Below are positions 11,666 to 23,662 of a stretch of DNA of 64,000 nucleotides, piece by piece. Location of the stretch: contig NC_064835.1 in the NCBI RefSeq assembly GCF_024166365.1, positions 62,476,607 to 62,540,606 on the forward strand, read 5' to 3'. The first letter of the stretch is position 1; the number at the start of each line of letters is the position of its first letter. The translations under genes and the position numbers were made by a program. The notes under the pieces were generated by a model. It was not told where the DNA came from, did no database searches, and saw only the letters and a list, made by a program, of their open reading frames with translations. Origin of the DNA: Elephas maximus indicus. Its lineage: Eukaryota; Chordata; Mammalia; Proboscidea; Elephantidae.

Positions 11666-12173
11666 AGACCAAGAAATCCCCACACATCTGTCAGTTTGTC
11701 GTACTGTGGGGGATTGTGTATTGCTGTGATGCTGGAAGCTATGCCACAGGTACTCAAATACCAGCAGGGTCACCCATGGTGGACAGGTTTCAGCTGAGCT
11801 TTCAGACTAAGACAGACTAGGAAGAAGGACCCAGTGGTCTACTTCTGAAAAGAATTAGCCAGTGAAATCTTTATGAATAGCAGCGGAACATTGTCTGATA
11901 CAGTGCCAGAAGATGAGCCCCTCAGGTTGGAAGGGTACTCAAAATACGACTTGGGAAGAGCTGCCTCCTCAAAGTAGAGTTGACCTTAATGAAGTGGTTG
12001 GAGTCGTGCTTTTGGGACCTTCATTTGCTCACATGGCACAGCTTAAAATGAGAAGAAACAGCTGTAAACAGCCATTAATAATCAGAATGTGGAATGTACG
12101 AAGTATGAATCTAGGGAAATTGGAAGTCAACAGAATTGAAATGGAAGACAAAACCATCGATATTCTAGGCATT

Positions 12174-13625
12174 GCTGTTGTTGTTAGGTGCCTTCCAGGT
12201 GATTCCAACTCATAGAGACCCTATGCACAACAGAATGAAACACTGCCCACTACTGCATCGTCCTCACAATTGTGGGTATACTTGAGCCCATTATTGCAGC
12301 CACTGTGTCAATCCATCTTGTTGAGGGTCTTCCTCTTTTTTGCTGACCCCCTACTTTACCAATTATGATGTCCTTCTCCAGGGACTGATCCCTCCTGATA
12401 ACATGTCTAAAGTATGTAAGACAGCCTCGACATCCTTGCTTCCTAGGAGCATTCTGACTGTACTTCTTTCAAGACAGAGTTGTTCATTCTTTGGGCAGCC
12501 CATGGTATATTCAATATTGTTGTCTAACACCACAATTCAAAGGTGTCAATTCTTCTTTGGCCTTTCTTATTCATTGTCCAGCTTTCCCATGCATATGAGG
12601 CGATTGAAAACACCATGGCTTGGGTCAGGTGAACCTTAGTCCTCAAGGTGATATCTTTGCTTTTCAACTCTTTAAAGAGGTTTTTTTTGCAGCAGATTTT
12701 CCCAGTGCAATGTCTTTTGATTTCTTGACTGCTGTTTCCATGGTGTTGATTGTGGATCCAAGTAAAATGAAATTTTGACAACCTCAGCCTTTTCTCTGTT
12801 TATCATGATGTTTATTGGTCTAGTTTGTCAGGATTTTTGCTTTCTTTAAATTGAGTGTAATCCATACGGAAGACTGTGGTCTTTGATCTTTATCAGTAAG
12901 TGCTTCAAGTCCTCTTCAATGTCAGCAAGCAAGGTTGTGTCATCTGCATAACACAGGTTGTTAGTAAGTCTTCCTTCAAACCTGATGCCCCATTAGTCTT
13001 CCTATAGGCTAGCTTCTTGGATTATTTGCTCAGCATACAGATTGAATAGGTATAGTGAAAGGACGCAACCCTGTTGCACACCTTTCCTGACTTTAAACCA
13101 TGCAGTATCCCCTTATTCTGTTTAAATGACTGCCTCTTGATCCATGTACAGATTCCTCATGAGCACAATCAGGTGTTCCAGAATTCCCATTCTCCTCAGT
13201 GTTATCCATAGTTTGTTATGATTCACATGGTCAAATGCCTTTGCATAGTCAATAAAACACAGGTAAACATCTTTCTGGTATTCTCTGCTTTCAGCCAGGA
13301 TCCATCTGACATCAGCAACAATATCCCTGGTTTTACATCCTCTTCTAAATTCAACTTGAATTTCTGACAGTTCCCTGTCAATACAGTACTGCAGCCGCTT
13401 TTGAATGATCTTCAGCAAAATTTTGCTTGCATGTGACATCAGTGATACTGTTAAATAATTTCCCCATTCAGATGGACCACCTTTCTTGGGAATAGGCATA
13501 AATGTGGATCTCTTCCAGTCAGTTGGGCAGGTAGCTGTCTTCCAAATTTCTTGGCATAGACAAGTGAGCACTTCCAGCGCCGTATCCATTTGTTGAAACA
13601 TCTCAATTGGTATAACACCTAAATT
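12174..13625 (-). mobile_element. 5'-truncated RTE nested in opposite orientation inside another RTE
   Basis: On the minus strand this copy ends in a normal RTE 3' terminus (+ strand 'gctgttgttgttaggtgcc' at 12174). It extends back through the 3'UTR into reverse-transcriptase coding DNA at 13122-13601. The flanks 12157-12173 and 13626-13640 both contain 'TCTAGGCATT/CCTAGGCATT', a target duplication of the host RTE. Host coding sequence reads through once the insert is removed. Confidence 0.9.
13122..13601 (-). pseudogene. RTE reverse transcriptase fragment in the nested copy
   Basis: An open stretch of 159 codons matches the RT N-terminal region seen on the + strand at 15140-15620. Shared features are the 'PIPKKG' motif, the 'ISHASKILLKIIQKRLQ' helix and 'FIDYAKAFD', an RT motif-A-like region. 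Up- and downstream stops show it is not a functional ORF. Confidence 0.8.
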
Positions 13626-14165
13626 GAGATCCTAGGCATTAGTGAGCTGAAATTGACTGGTATTGGTCATTTTGAATCAAACAATCATACGGTCTACTAT
13701 ACCGGGAATGACAACTAGAACAAAAAGAACATTGCAAGATCTATCCTGAAGTATGACACTGTCAGTGATAGGATAATATCCATACATCTGCAAGGAAGAC
13801 CAGTTAATACAACTGTTATTCAAATTTATGCACCAACCACTAAGGCCAAAGATGAAGAAACTGAAGATTTTTACCAACTTCCGCAGCCTGAAATTGATTG
13901 ACTGTGTAACCAGGATGCATCGATAATTACTGGTGATTAGAATGTGAAAGTTGGAAACGAAGAAGGATTGGTAGTTGGAAAGTATGCACTTGGTGATAGA
14001 AATGATGCTGGAGATCACATGATAGAATTTTGCAAGACCAATGACTTCTTCATTGCAAATACCTTTTTCAATAACATAAACAGCGACTGTACACGTGGAC
14101 CTCACCAGATGGAATGTGCAGGAATCAAATTGACTACATTTGTGGAAAGAGACAATGGAAAAGGT

Positions 14166-14407
14166 ATGGTGAAAGGATACAACTCTGTTGCACACCTTTC
14201 CTGACTTTAAACCACCCAGTACCCCCTTGTTCTGTTCGAATGACTGCCTCTTGGTCTATGTTCCTGATGAGCACAATTAAGTGTTCTGGAATTCCCATTT
14301 TTCACGACGTTATCTATAATTTGTTATGATCCACACAGTTGTGTGTCTTAGTATAGTCAACAAAACACAGGTAAACATCTTTCTGGTATTCTCTGCTTTC
14401 AGCCAGG
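14166..14407 (-). mobile_element. Internal RTE fragment in inverted orientation
   Basis: About 240 bp matches, in reverse complement, the RT-coding stretch found at about 15430-15680 of the same element and at 13040-13310. It lacks any RTE 3' end. The host RTE reads directly across it ('gacaatggaaa' before, 'cagtcagaacaaggccagg' after). The edges therefore do not look like a standard retrotransposition. Confidence 0.75.
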
Positions 14408-14920
14408 ACAGTCAGAACAAGGCCAGGAGCTGACTGAAACAGACCATCAATTGCTCATGTGCAAGTCGAGTTGAAACTGAAGAAAATTAGAACAAGCCCA
14501 CGAGAGCCAAAGTACAACCTTGAGTATATACCATCTGAATTTAGAGATGTTCTTAAGAATAGATTAGACACATTGAACACTAATGACCAAAGACCAGATG
14601 AGTTGTGAAATGACATTAAGGACATCATACATGAAGACAGCAAGAGGTCATTAAAAAGACAGGAAGGAAAGAAAGGACCAAAATGGATGTCAGAAGAGAT
14701 TCTGAAACTTGCTCTTGAAAGTCAAGTAACTAAAGTGAAAGGAAGAAATGATGAGGTAAAAGAGCTGAACAGAAGATTTCAAAGGGCCACTTGAGAAGAC
14801 AAAGTATTATAATGACTTATGTAAAGACATGGAGATAGAAAACCAAAAGGAAAGAACACACTTCAGTTCTTTCTCAAGCTGAAAGAACTGAAGAAACGAT
14901 TCAAGCCTCTAGCTGCAATA

Positions 14921-15841
14921 TTGAAAGATTCTATGGGAAAAGTATTAAACCACACAGGAAGCATCAAAAGAAGATGGAAGGAATACACAGAGTCACTATA
15001 CCAAAAAGAATTGGTCGATGCTCAACCATTTCAGGAAGTAGCATATGAACAGGAACAGATGGAACTGAAGGAAGAGGTCCAAGCTGCACTGAAGGTATTG
15101 GTGAAAAACAAGGCTCCAGGAATTGACAGAATACCAACTGAGATGTTTCAACAAATAGATGCAGTGCTAGAAGTGCTCATTTGTCTATGCCAAGAAATAC
15201 GGGAGACATCTACCTGGCCGACCAACAGGAAGAGATCCATATTTATGCCTATTCCCAGGAAAGGTGATCCAAACAAATGAGGAAATTATTTAACAGTGTC
15301 ACTGATATCACATGCAAGCAAAATTTTGCTGAAGATCATTCAAAAGCAGCTGCAACAGCACATTGACAGGGAACTGCCAAAAATTCAAGCCAGATTCAGA
15401 AGAGGACGTGGAACAAGTGATATCACTGCTGATGTCAGATGGATCCTGGCTGAAAGCAGGGAATACCAGGAGGATGTTTACCTGTGGTTTGTTGACTGTG
15501 CTAAGACACTCAACTGTGTGGATCATAATAAATCATAGATAACATTGTGAAAAATGGGTATTCTGGAATACTTAATCGTGCTCATCAGGAACATAGATCA
15601 AGAGGCAATCATTCGAACAGAACAAGGGGGTAGTGGGTGGTTTAAAGTCAGAAAAGGTATGCAACGGGGTTGTATCCTTTCACCATACCTATTCAATCTG
15701 TATGTTGAGGAAATAATCCTAGAAGCTGGACTATACGAAGAAGAACGGGGCACCAGGATTGGAGGAAGACTCATTAACAACCTTCATTATGCAGATGACA
15801 CAGTCTTGCTTGCAGACAGTGAAAAGGACTTGAATCACTAA
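14921..15841 (+). pseudogene. RTE reverse transcriptase (in-frame stops)
   Basis: Three successive open pieces (14921-15280, 15296-15538, 15554-15841) all lie in one reading frame and are separated only by stop codons. They cover the RT core: a 'KNKAPGIDRIPTEMF' motif, the PIPRKG motif, the motif-A-like 'FVDCAKTLN', and the catalytic YADD box at 15788-15799. The conserved order identifies RTE-clade RT. The stops make it inactive. Confidence 0.85.
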
Positions 15842-16053
15842 CTGACGATCAAAGACCACAGCCTTCAGTGTGGATTACATCTCAACATAAAGAAAACAAA
15901 AATCTTCACAACTGGATCAATAGGCAACATCATGATAAATGGAGAAAAGATTGTAATTGTCAAGGATTTCATTTCACTTGGATCTGCAAACAACACCCAA
16001 GGAAGCAGCAGTCAAAAAGTCAAAAGACGCATTGCATTGCTCAAATCTGCCGC

Positions 16054-16210
16054 AAAAAAAAAAAAAAAAAAACCAAACCCGTTGTTGTCGAGTCGATTCC
16101 GACAGATTAGAATTGCCCCATACGGTTTCCAAGGAGAGCCTGATGGATTCAAACTGCCAACCTCTTGGTTAGCAGCTGTAGCTCTTAACCACTACGCCAC
16201 CAGCGTTTCC
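16054..16210 (-). mobile_element. AfroSINE inside the RTE
   Basis: Antisense short-type AfroSINE whose T-rich tail appears as an A-run of about 18 on the + strand (16055-16072). It interrupts the RTE 3' ORF/UTR between 'caaatctgccgc' and 'ttaaagtattaaaaagc'. Confidence 0.9.
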
Positions 16211-16708
16211 TTAAAGTATTAAAAAGCAAAGATGTCACTTTGAGGACTAAGGTGTGCCTGACGCAAGCCACAATGTTTTCAATTGCCTCATATGCATGGG
16301 AAAGCTGGTCAATGAATAAGGAAGACCAAAGAAGAACTGACACCTTTGAATTGTGGTGCTGGTGAAGAATATTGAATATACTATGGACTGCCCAAAGAAT
16401 GAACAACTCTGTCTTGAAAGAAATACAGTCAGAATGCTCCTTAGAAGCAAGGATGTTGAGACTAGGTCTCACGTACTTTGGACATGTTATCAGTCCCTGC
16501 AGAAAGACATCATGCTCGGTAAAGTAGAGGACCAGCGAAAGAGAGGCAGACCCTCAATAAGGTGGACTGACGCAGTGGCTATATCAATGGGCTCAAGCAT
16601 AACAACGATTGTGAGGATGGCACAAGACCAGGCAGTGTTTTGTGCTGTCATACAGTTGCTCTGAGTCAGAACCAACTGGACAGCACCCGACAACAACAGA
16701 CCAAGAAA

Positions 16709-17212
16709 AAACACATGCAGTGACTCTGACAGAAGAACAGATTATAAAATATCTAGAAATGATATAACTGACAAAAATTGAGATGGGAAGGGGGAACAAA
16801 GGATATGGTTTAAACATGTTATAGAATAAATATGCTTTTTCATTTTTGATAGCTTGGGCTATAAAGTTGCCAAATTGAGTGAGAAAAGGAACTATTTTTA
16901 ACAATACAAAGTTTAACTCCAAGAAAATAAGACTATCAATTAAAATTAGGTGGAGGAGGAAGAGGAGAAATGAAAGGGAAAGGAAGTAGAAATAGTCTAA
17001 ATCCATCATTGCTTATAGTGGGGGAATTAGTAGATTCTATCTAAAGCAATACGGAATTAAGATAAAATAGTTACATAAAATTGCAAAGCTAAAAACTAAA
17101 ATAAAAATAGAAGACTTCCAAATTATTAGAAGAAATACACACTCAGAACAAATGAATCAACTGGGGGAATATGAATAAGATTGGTGGATTATATCAATGT
17201 CAATCCACCAGC
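16709..17212. other. Intergenic A-rich DNA
   Basis: A-rich + strand sequence with no gene. It may be old L1, but no diagnostic word is clear. Confidence 0.35.
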
Positions 17213-17650
17213 AAACTGTCAGTTTGTCGTACTTTGGTGGCTTGTGTGTTGCTGTGATGCTAGAAGTTATGCCACCAATATTTCAAATACCAGCAGTGTT
17301 ACCCATAGTGGACAGTTTTCAGTGGAGCTTCCAGACTAAAACAGACTAGGAAGAAGGGCCTGGTAATCTACTTCTAAAAATTATCCAGTGAAAACCTTAT
17401 GAATCACAACAGAACATTGTCTGACTCACTTGCTTTGGACACATCATCAGGAGGGATGGATCACCGGAGAAGAACATCACGTTTAATGAAACAGAGGGTC
17501 AGCAAGAGCTAGGGAGACCCTTAGTGAGATGGACTGGCACATTCACTACAAGGATGTGCCAGGCACATCATGAGGATGATGCAGGACGGGCAACATTTTG
17601 TTATGTTTTACATAGGTAGCCATGAGTTGAAGTCAACTTGACAACAGCTA
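17213..17650 (+). mobile_element. Non-autonomous RTE derivative (5' and 3' ends joined)
   Basis: RTE 5' sequence ('gtcagtttgtcgtactttgg' onward, as at 11690) runs to about 17426 and is then joined directly to RTE 3' sequence ('cttgctttggacacatcatc' to 'gacaacagcta'). No RT coding DNA lies between. The junction 'gaacattgtctgac/tcacttgctttgg' recurs in the antisense element at 34925-35395. Confidence 0.8.
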
Positions 17651-17939
17651 TCTATCAATTTCAATCTCCTTGTTATGATACTGGACTATAGTTTTGCAAA
17701 ACGTTACCATTGGGGGAAACTGGGTAAAAAGTACACAGGATCTCTCTATTATTTCTTACAACTGCACATGAATCTACAATTATCTCAGTAAAAATTTCAA
17801 TGAAAAAAATCAGAAAGATTTTTAAAGCTAAAAAACAGTCAGTATGAAACAAAATATTACAGACATAAAGTGAAACAAATCATACTGATTAATTCAAATA
17901 AGCAAAATTTAGATATTAAGACAAAAAGACCTTACTTTG
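17651..17939. other. Intergenic DNA
   Basis: A/T-rich. It contains a possible old L1 3' end ('ctgcacatgaatctacaattatc' type) near 17755-17800. No gene. Confidence 0.4.
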
Positions 17940-18455
17940 CATGAGATCAGAAGAACTGGATGGTGCCCAGCTACCATTACTGCTCGTTTTGACCAAAGAT
18001 TTTATAGAAGAATCCTGATCAAAAGGGGGAAATGTAGAACAGAATTTCAACTTCTCATGGAATCCAGATTTTCTGCAGCCATGGAGATTGGATGAACCCC
18101 TAAAATTACTGCCCTAAAATAATCTTTAAACCTTAAACCAAAAATATCCTCTGAAGTCATCTCAAAAACAATAGTTTGCCTTAACTAGTAAAGAATGTCT
18201 CTCTTGTGCATTATGTTCTTTTAAAATCTATCTATATCAGATCAAATTTATAACAACAACTCAGAAGATTAAAAAGGAACCTTAAGGTACAGTGAGTTTA
18301 TGTTAATGGGGGAGGAACAACTCAGAAAATGAGGGTAAGGATGGTTGCATAACTTGAAGAATGCAATCAATGTCACTGAACTGTACCTGTGGAAACTTGC
18401 ATATTCTCAACAACGAAAATAAATAAAATAAATTCTTTTTAAAAAAGACTTGCAG
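17940..18455 (+). mobile_element. L1 3'UTR fragment, second afrotherian type
   Basis: Begins like the young L1 3'UTR ('gatcagaagaactggatggtgc') and then diverges into a different tail. It ends in 'attctcaacaacgaaaataaataaa'. The same tail occurs antisense at 1145-1830, so this is a genuine L1 subfamily 3'UTR distinct from that of 21050-28884. Confidence 0.7.
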
Positions 18456-18699
18456 ATTGGTTCACAAAACAAAATCCAACTGTATAACATGTCTAGAGAC
18501 ATTCCTAAAAAAAAGCACTTTTCAGTTCTTACTCCCTGACTTTTAGTACACGTTATCTTATTTTACATTGTTATAACGTTTCTCTCTGTAATCTGAGTTT
18601 CTTTAGTATTTATTCCTAGTTCTATGTTTAAATTGGTATTGCAAGTAACACTTCCAAACATCATTTCTAGTTATTTTCATTTTCTTCTTGATTCTACTT

Positions 18700-18880
18700 T
18701 TATCATTACTAAGGTTTATATAACAGCCACAACAATAATAATAGCACTGGTAAAACATTTAGCATAAATTCAGCCCTTGCTATGTGCTGAGAACTGTGCC
18801 TGGCACTTTATACTATCTCTTCTAGTCCTCACAACAATCCTATGTCTTGAAACTATTATTACCCCTATTTTGTAGTTGCC
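18700..18880 (-). repeat. MIR-type SINE
   Basis: Words such as 'ttgctatgtgctgagaactgtgcc' and 'ctcacaacaatcctatg' match the MIR/MIR3 core. Confidence 0.6.
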
Positions 18881-18892
18881 TCTTCTTTACAC

Positions 18893-19042
18893 GTGGAGCA
18901 TTGATGGCACAGAGGTTAAGAGCTTGGCTGCTAACCAAAAGCTTAACTTGAGTTCACCAGCCACTTCTTGGAAACCCTATGGGGTTCTACTCTGTCCTAC
19001 AGGGTCGCTATGAGTCAAAATCAACTGGATGGCAACAGGTTA
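18893..19042 (+). mobile_element. AfroSINE, short type (first of tandem pair)
   Basis: Sense AfroSINE, more diverged than its neighbour, with small deletions in the middle. It is followed after 4 bp by a second sense copy. Confidence 0.88.
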
Positions 19043-19046
19043 TTCT

Positions 19047-19215
19047 TAAATGGAGCCCTGGTAGGGCAGTGGTTAAGAATTCAGGCTGCTTACCAAAAGG
19101 TCAGCAATTCAAATCCACCAGCTGCTCCTTGGAAACTCTGTGGGACAGTTCTACTCTGCCCTATAGGGTCACTATGAGTCAGAATTGACTTGACTGGCAA
19201 TGGGCTTGGCTTTTC
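19047..19215 (+). mobile_element. AfroSINE, short type (second of tandem pair)
   Basis: Full sense copy starting 'tggagccctggtagggcag', with a T-rich tail to about 19230. It probably inserted into the 3' tail of the preceding SINE. Confidence 0.9.
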
Positions 19216-19230
19216 TTTCTTTCTTTTTTA

Positions 19231-20115
19231 TTCCTTTAACACAGTAATTTTGCTCTTTCCTAGCTTTCGTATCAAGAATTGCATACCCCCTCCTCGGTAT
19301 TAAATTCTGTCATCGAGAATGTAAAAGGTCATTATACTAAAGAAAGATGACTTTATTTGAACTTAGCGAATATAAGATCTCACTATCTTGAGAGGGCAGT
19401 GGGAGGTTTAAAATACAATAAAAAATTGGTTTACCACATTTGGGAACCCCACAAAATGAGCCCTGGCAATGTGACATCAGGGACTCTACATTTACTCAAG
19501 AGTGAAAGGAGAGGTTGATGAGAAATCTTGGGGCTGGGAGCAAAGTGTTTTCTTACATGTGTGGGATGTGGCTGTAGCCAAAGCAAGACTCATATCCTAA
19601 CTTTAAAGTCCTCAGGTTGTGCATAAACGAACACAAAGGATTGCTTTATCTGAAATTATAATCCAAAAGGAAAATGATGGGTAAATATTGTTTTATTAAA
19701 AAAAAAGTTATTGGAATCATCCCCAAATCCTGGGAATTACATATTTTCTCAATTGTGGGTGTGGAGAAAAAAGGGCAAAATTTCTATGTGCGAATTACCA
19801 TATTCTTAATCAATTGCATATTTCCATACTGCTTTCAGAGTATTTGAAGATTGAATAATTACCTTTCCCTTTTCCTTTCCATTAAAATATTAAAATACTA
19901 AAAAAAAAAAAAATTAAAATACTAGTTATGGTAAATTCCCTCTTACTCATTCCCACCTCCCTCTGTTGTAAGTGGGTGTGTAGGTGGCAGTTAAATTTAT
20001 CATCCATTCCAAAGGTTGGAGAACACTGGAATTGTGATAAATTCGATGAGGAAGGGGCATCACCTGGAGATTGCAACCTCTTTTTTTTTTAAGATTAATA
20101 GAATGGCTCTGAAAA
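19231..20115. other. Unique intergenic DNA
   Basis: No gene or recognisable repeat. A-runs occur at 19698-19706 and 19900-19912. Confidence 0.5.
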
Positions 20116-20285
20116 TGAATGCAGCAGAGCATGGTGGTTAAGACCAATGGGTTTGGAAGCCACAAGGCTTCGGTTCAGATCCTAATCTGCCACTTATTAT
20201 CTGTGCGCCCTTGTGAAGATTAAATGAGCTGATGCATATACAGTACTTAGAAAAATGTCTGACACACAGTAAGCACACAACAAAA
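20116..20285 (+). repeat. MIR SINE
   Basis: MIR structure: 'catggtggttaagaccaatggg', 'ggttcagatcctaatctgccac', then 'gtgaagattaaatgagctgatg'. Confidence 0.8.
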
Positions 20286-21033
20286 AAATTTAACGACGCC
20301 ATGCTTTCATCTCTAGGTGTTAAATAGGACTTTGTACTGGCTCCTAGAGAGCTATTCATGTTATCCAATTAATGGTTTGGAGCAGGACACTTAAATGCAG
20401 CCTCCAATAACCAAAGATGTCCCTGAAACATTGGTCTTCTTAGTGATGGGGCACAAGGTGAAGCAACTTGCCTTTCATTTTGGATGAATTATTCCAACAT
20501 CTCCGCATACCCCATCCATCTAAGAACTTCTCTAAAGTGAAAGATGTGTGTATTTTCACAGGGCTTATCCCTTTGCTTTGTTCCCTTCACACAAGTCTTA
20601 ACTAAATACCCAGTGTACTTGTGGCTTTTAGTCCTCCAGAGCCTTTAGTGTGACACCATCATTGTTGCAAAACAATATGCTGTCCTTTGAGATGGAGTTG
20701 GGGTCAGGAACTCTGCAGACCTCCAGAGCCCCATTTGCTTGTGGGATCTCCCAAGCTCTGCTCCTGAGTCATCAGTTGCCCTGAGTAAGAAGACACCAGA
20801 AACTTCTGATTTAGTTTCTCCATTTGTGACATTAACCAAGGTGAGTATGTGGAAGGGGGAAGAGAAAAAGGATGGGGAAAGACCTGGAATGGGTGGTGTC
20901 GCAACAAAGAGGGCTATGCAGTGCTAGCAAAAAACGACAAATGCCTTGGCTGATAGCTGCAGCACAAACAGGATCCATGCCGTACTTAAAAACTGGCATT
21001 TCCAGCAGATTGAATCTGTTTTCATTCTGTTTT
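20286..21033. other. Unique intergenic DNA left of the L1
   Basis: No gene recognised. Short open frames on both strands (60-76 codons) lack any family resemblance. Confidence 0.5.
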
Positions 21034-21049
21034 AAAAAGTGGTGGTTGG
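21034..21049 (+). repeat. Target-site duplication, copy 1 of 3
   Basis: AAAAAGTGGTGGTTGG. It is identical to 28885-28900 and differs by one base from 29367-29382. It directly precedes the L1 5' end and begins at a T/A junction typical of L1 endonuclease cleavage. Confidence 0.95.
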
Positions 21050-22553
21050 GGGAGGGCCCAAGATGGCTGACTACGTAGACGCTACCTCGGATCCCTCTTG
21101 CAACAAGGACTCAGAAAAACAAGTGAATCGATCACACACATGACAATCTACGAACCCTGAACAACAAACACAGATTTAAAGAGTTGACCTGAGTGACAGA
21201 TACGGAGAGCGAACATCTACGGGGAAGCAGCAACTGTTTTCGGAGCCTGAAGCCAGCATCCCAGTCAGGTAACCTTGGCACCGGGCTTAGGACTGGGCGC
21301 AGGGGAGCTGAACACAACATTCTGTGATGGCGCAAACACTGGGCACAGCCCTACCCCCCTGAACTGACCCCAGGAGGGGGTCTAGCCAGTGCAGGCAGGC
21401 GGCGCAGCGACGGCTGGTGGTAGGAGAAGTCCCCGGGAGGCAGCGACTGGTTTTGGAGCCGGGAGTGCAGCGTCCCAGCCAGGGAACCTTGACGTTGGGC
21501 TTCGGACTGGCAGCGGAGGAACTGACCGCGGCTTCTGCAGGCCAGACCCTCGGGGGCAATCTCTAAGCAGCCAGCACACATAGGCGACACGTCCCTCAGG
21601 AATCTCAGATAAAATAGCCATCCCAAGCAAGATAAGCAACTTTGTCTATATTCCCGGGTGATACTCTCTCCTGTTTTTCTGAACCCTCCCCTCCCCCTCC
21701 CAGGCGGCTTCATTAACGTTGGAATTTCCTGAGCCAGAGAGAGAACGGCTCTGCGGATTTTCTTTTCCTTTTTTTTTTTTTTTTTTTGGTCTTTTCCTAA
21801 CCCATTCTTCCGGCCTGAGAGAAGCAACCACAAAAAATCCAGGGACCAAAAATCCTTCCCTAATTGGACTAAAAACACAGAACCAGCTCCAGCCAAGCAT
21901 ATGTGATCCATATCTCGGGCTTTCATCCCTACAGGGAACAAGGTGGCGGTTATAATCCAAAGGCAGTTCTGATAGGGATCTGACTGCATTTTTTTAGCAG
22001 ATTTTCTGGAAAAACAAGTTTCCCAGGTCTGATATCTCTGCGTATTCAACAGAGCCCTAACTGAAACACAACAGGGAACTGAGGGCTGAAGCTCCCCTCA
22101 GACCACCTAGCCTCCTGCCTTAGGGGTCTAAGAAGGGTGACACCTACCACTCTGTAGAGGTACTTGCATTGGGGGCCTAAGGTACAGATGCAGTGCCCTC
22201 CCACCAAGGTGCTTTAGGAATAGAGACACACCTACCTCACTAACACTTGGGGGAAGCCTGTCAGCATCCTGCCCCCCCTGGAGGGTGAACCCCTGCTGCT
22301 AATAGAATCTGGTGCACACAACTATCACCACTACTTCTTGAGGTGGATAGGTGTTAGGGTGCAGCACACACTTGATGACCCAAAATCAGATTCTACTCAA
22401 GAATAGTGAATAGACTCAGGCATATATATCTGGCAACAGCCCAAACCAGCTGGTAATAGGTTATAAGTAAGTCAAGGGCTACAACAATCAAGACAGCACA
22501 ATCTAGTAGCCCATCCACGTATATTGAAAGAAAACAAAACAAGATAAGACTCA
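21050..22553 (+). promoter_or_regulatory. L1 5'UTR (internal promoter region)
   Basis: G/C-richer than the rest of the element in its first 500 bp, as expected for an L1 internal promoter. A T-run at 21769-21787 interrupts it. Promoter activity is inferred from L1 biology; no mapped site is visible. Confidence 0.7.
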
Positions 22554-23662
22554 GTGAGCAAATACAGAATAAATCACTACAATATCTTAGTGATGGCTCA
22601 GAGACAGCAGTTGATATCAAACCACATAAAGAAGCAGACCATGACAGCTTCTACAACCCCCCAAACAAAGGAATCAAAATCTTTCCCAAATGAAGATACA
22701 ATCCTGGAATTATCAGATACAGACTATAAAAAACTAATTTACAGAATGTTTCAAGACATCAGGGATGACCTCAGAAATGAAATAAGGCAAACTGCAGAAA
22801 AAGCCAAGGAACACACTGATATAACTGTTGAAGAATTCAAAAAGATTATTCAAGAACATAGTGGAAAAATTAATAAGTTGCAAGAATCCATAGAGAGACA
22901 GCATGTAGAAATCCAAAAGATTAACAATAAAATTACAGAATTAGACAACGCAATAGGAAGTCAGAGGAGCAGACTCGAGCAATTAGAATGCAGATTGGGA
23001 AATCTGGAGGACCAGAGAATTAACACCCACATAGCTGAAAAAAATCAGATAAAAGAATTTTAAAAAATGAAGAAACCCTAAGAATCATGTGGGACTCTAT
23101 CAAGAAGGATAACTTGCGTGTGATTGGAGTCCCAGAACAGGGAGGGAGGACAGAAAACACAGAGAGAATAGTTGAAGATCTGCTGACAGAAAACTTCCCT
23201 GACATCATGAAAGACGAAAGGATATCTATCCAAGATGTTCATCGAACCCCATTTAAGATTGATCCAAAAAGAAAAACACCAAGACATATTATCATCAAAC
23301 TTGCCAAAAGCAAAGATAAAGAGAAAATTTTTAAAGCAGCCAGGGAGAAAAGAAAGGTCTCCTACAAGGGAGAATCAATAAGAATAAGTTTAGACTACTC
23401 AGCAGAAACCATGCAGGCAAGAAGGCAATGGGATGACATATACAGAGCACTGAAGGAGAAAAACTGCCAGCCAAGGATCATATATCCAGCAAAACTCTCT
23501 CTAAAATTTGAAGGCAAAATTAAGATATTTACAGATAAACACAAGCTTAGAGAATTTGCAAAAACCAAACCAAAGCTACAAAAAATACTAAACGAAATTG
23601 GTCAGAAAACCAATAATATCAGATACCAGCACAACACAAGGTCACAGAACAGAACATCCTGA
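22554..23662 (+). pseudogene. L1 ORF1 (RNA-binding chaperone), frameshifted
   Basis: Two open pieces in different frames together encode an L1 ORF1 protein. The first (22554-23063) carries the N-terminus and a long coiled coil rich in E/K/Q heptads (about 22800-23030). The second (23087-23662; its frame is open from about 23050) carries the RRM ('RVIGVPE', 'RHIIIKLAK') and the C-terminal domain ('KGESIRISLDYSAETMQARR'). L1 ORF1p binds L1 RNA as a trimer and acts as a nucleic-acid chaperone. The frame change falls in an A-rich run at about 23050-23068, so a one-base indel is the likely cause. The true start could be one of the ATGs at 22554, 22593 or 22641. Confidence 0.9.

Larger units (their letters stand above)
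12065..14160 (+). pseudogene. RTE ORF, endonuclease part (broken)
   Basis: This is the N-terminal apurinic/apyrimidinic-endonuclease-like part of the RTE protein. The host element's frame can be followed as 'RMWNVRSMNLGKLEV' at about 12091. It is cut by the opposite-strand RTE and resumes at about 13641 through decayed codons to about 14160. The sequence at 13944-14160 retains short open stretches. Several in-frame stops and the insertion make it non-functional. Confidence 0.7.
11677..16697 (+). mobile_element. Nearly full-length RTE/BovB-class LINE, interrupted three times
   Basis: This element runs from RTE 5' sequence ('tcagtttgtcgtactgtggg') through endonuclease and reverse-transcriptase coding DNA to the RTE 3' end ('gacaacaacag'). 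Flanking copies of AGACCAAGAAA lie at 11666-11676 and 16698-16708. Removing the opposite-strand RTE (12174-13625), the inverted fragment (about 14166-14407) and the AfroSINE (16054-16210) leaves about 3.2 kb, the known size of BovB elements. The coding region is dead, with multiple stops. Confidence 0.85.

Noticed and set aside
21351..22049. 232-codon minus-strand open frame in the L1 5'UTR
   Set aside because: Some L1 families have antisense frames in the 5'UTR (primate ORF0), so I considered it, but ORF0 is far shorter and this one includes a poly-lysine run from the T-run at 21769-21787; most likely chance.
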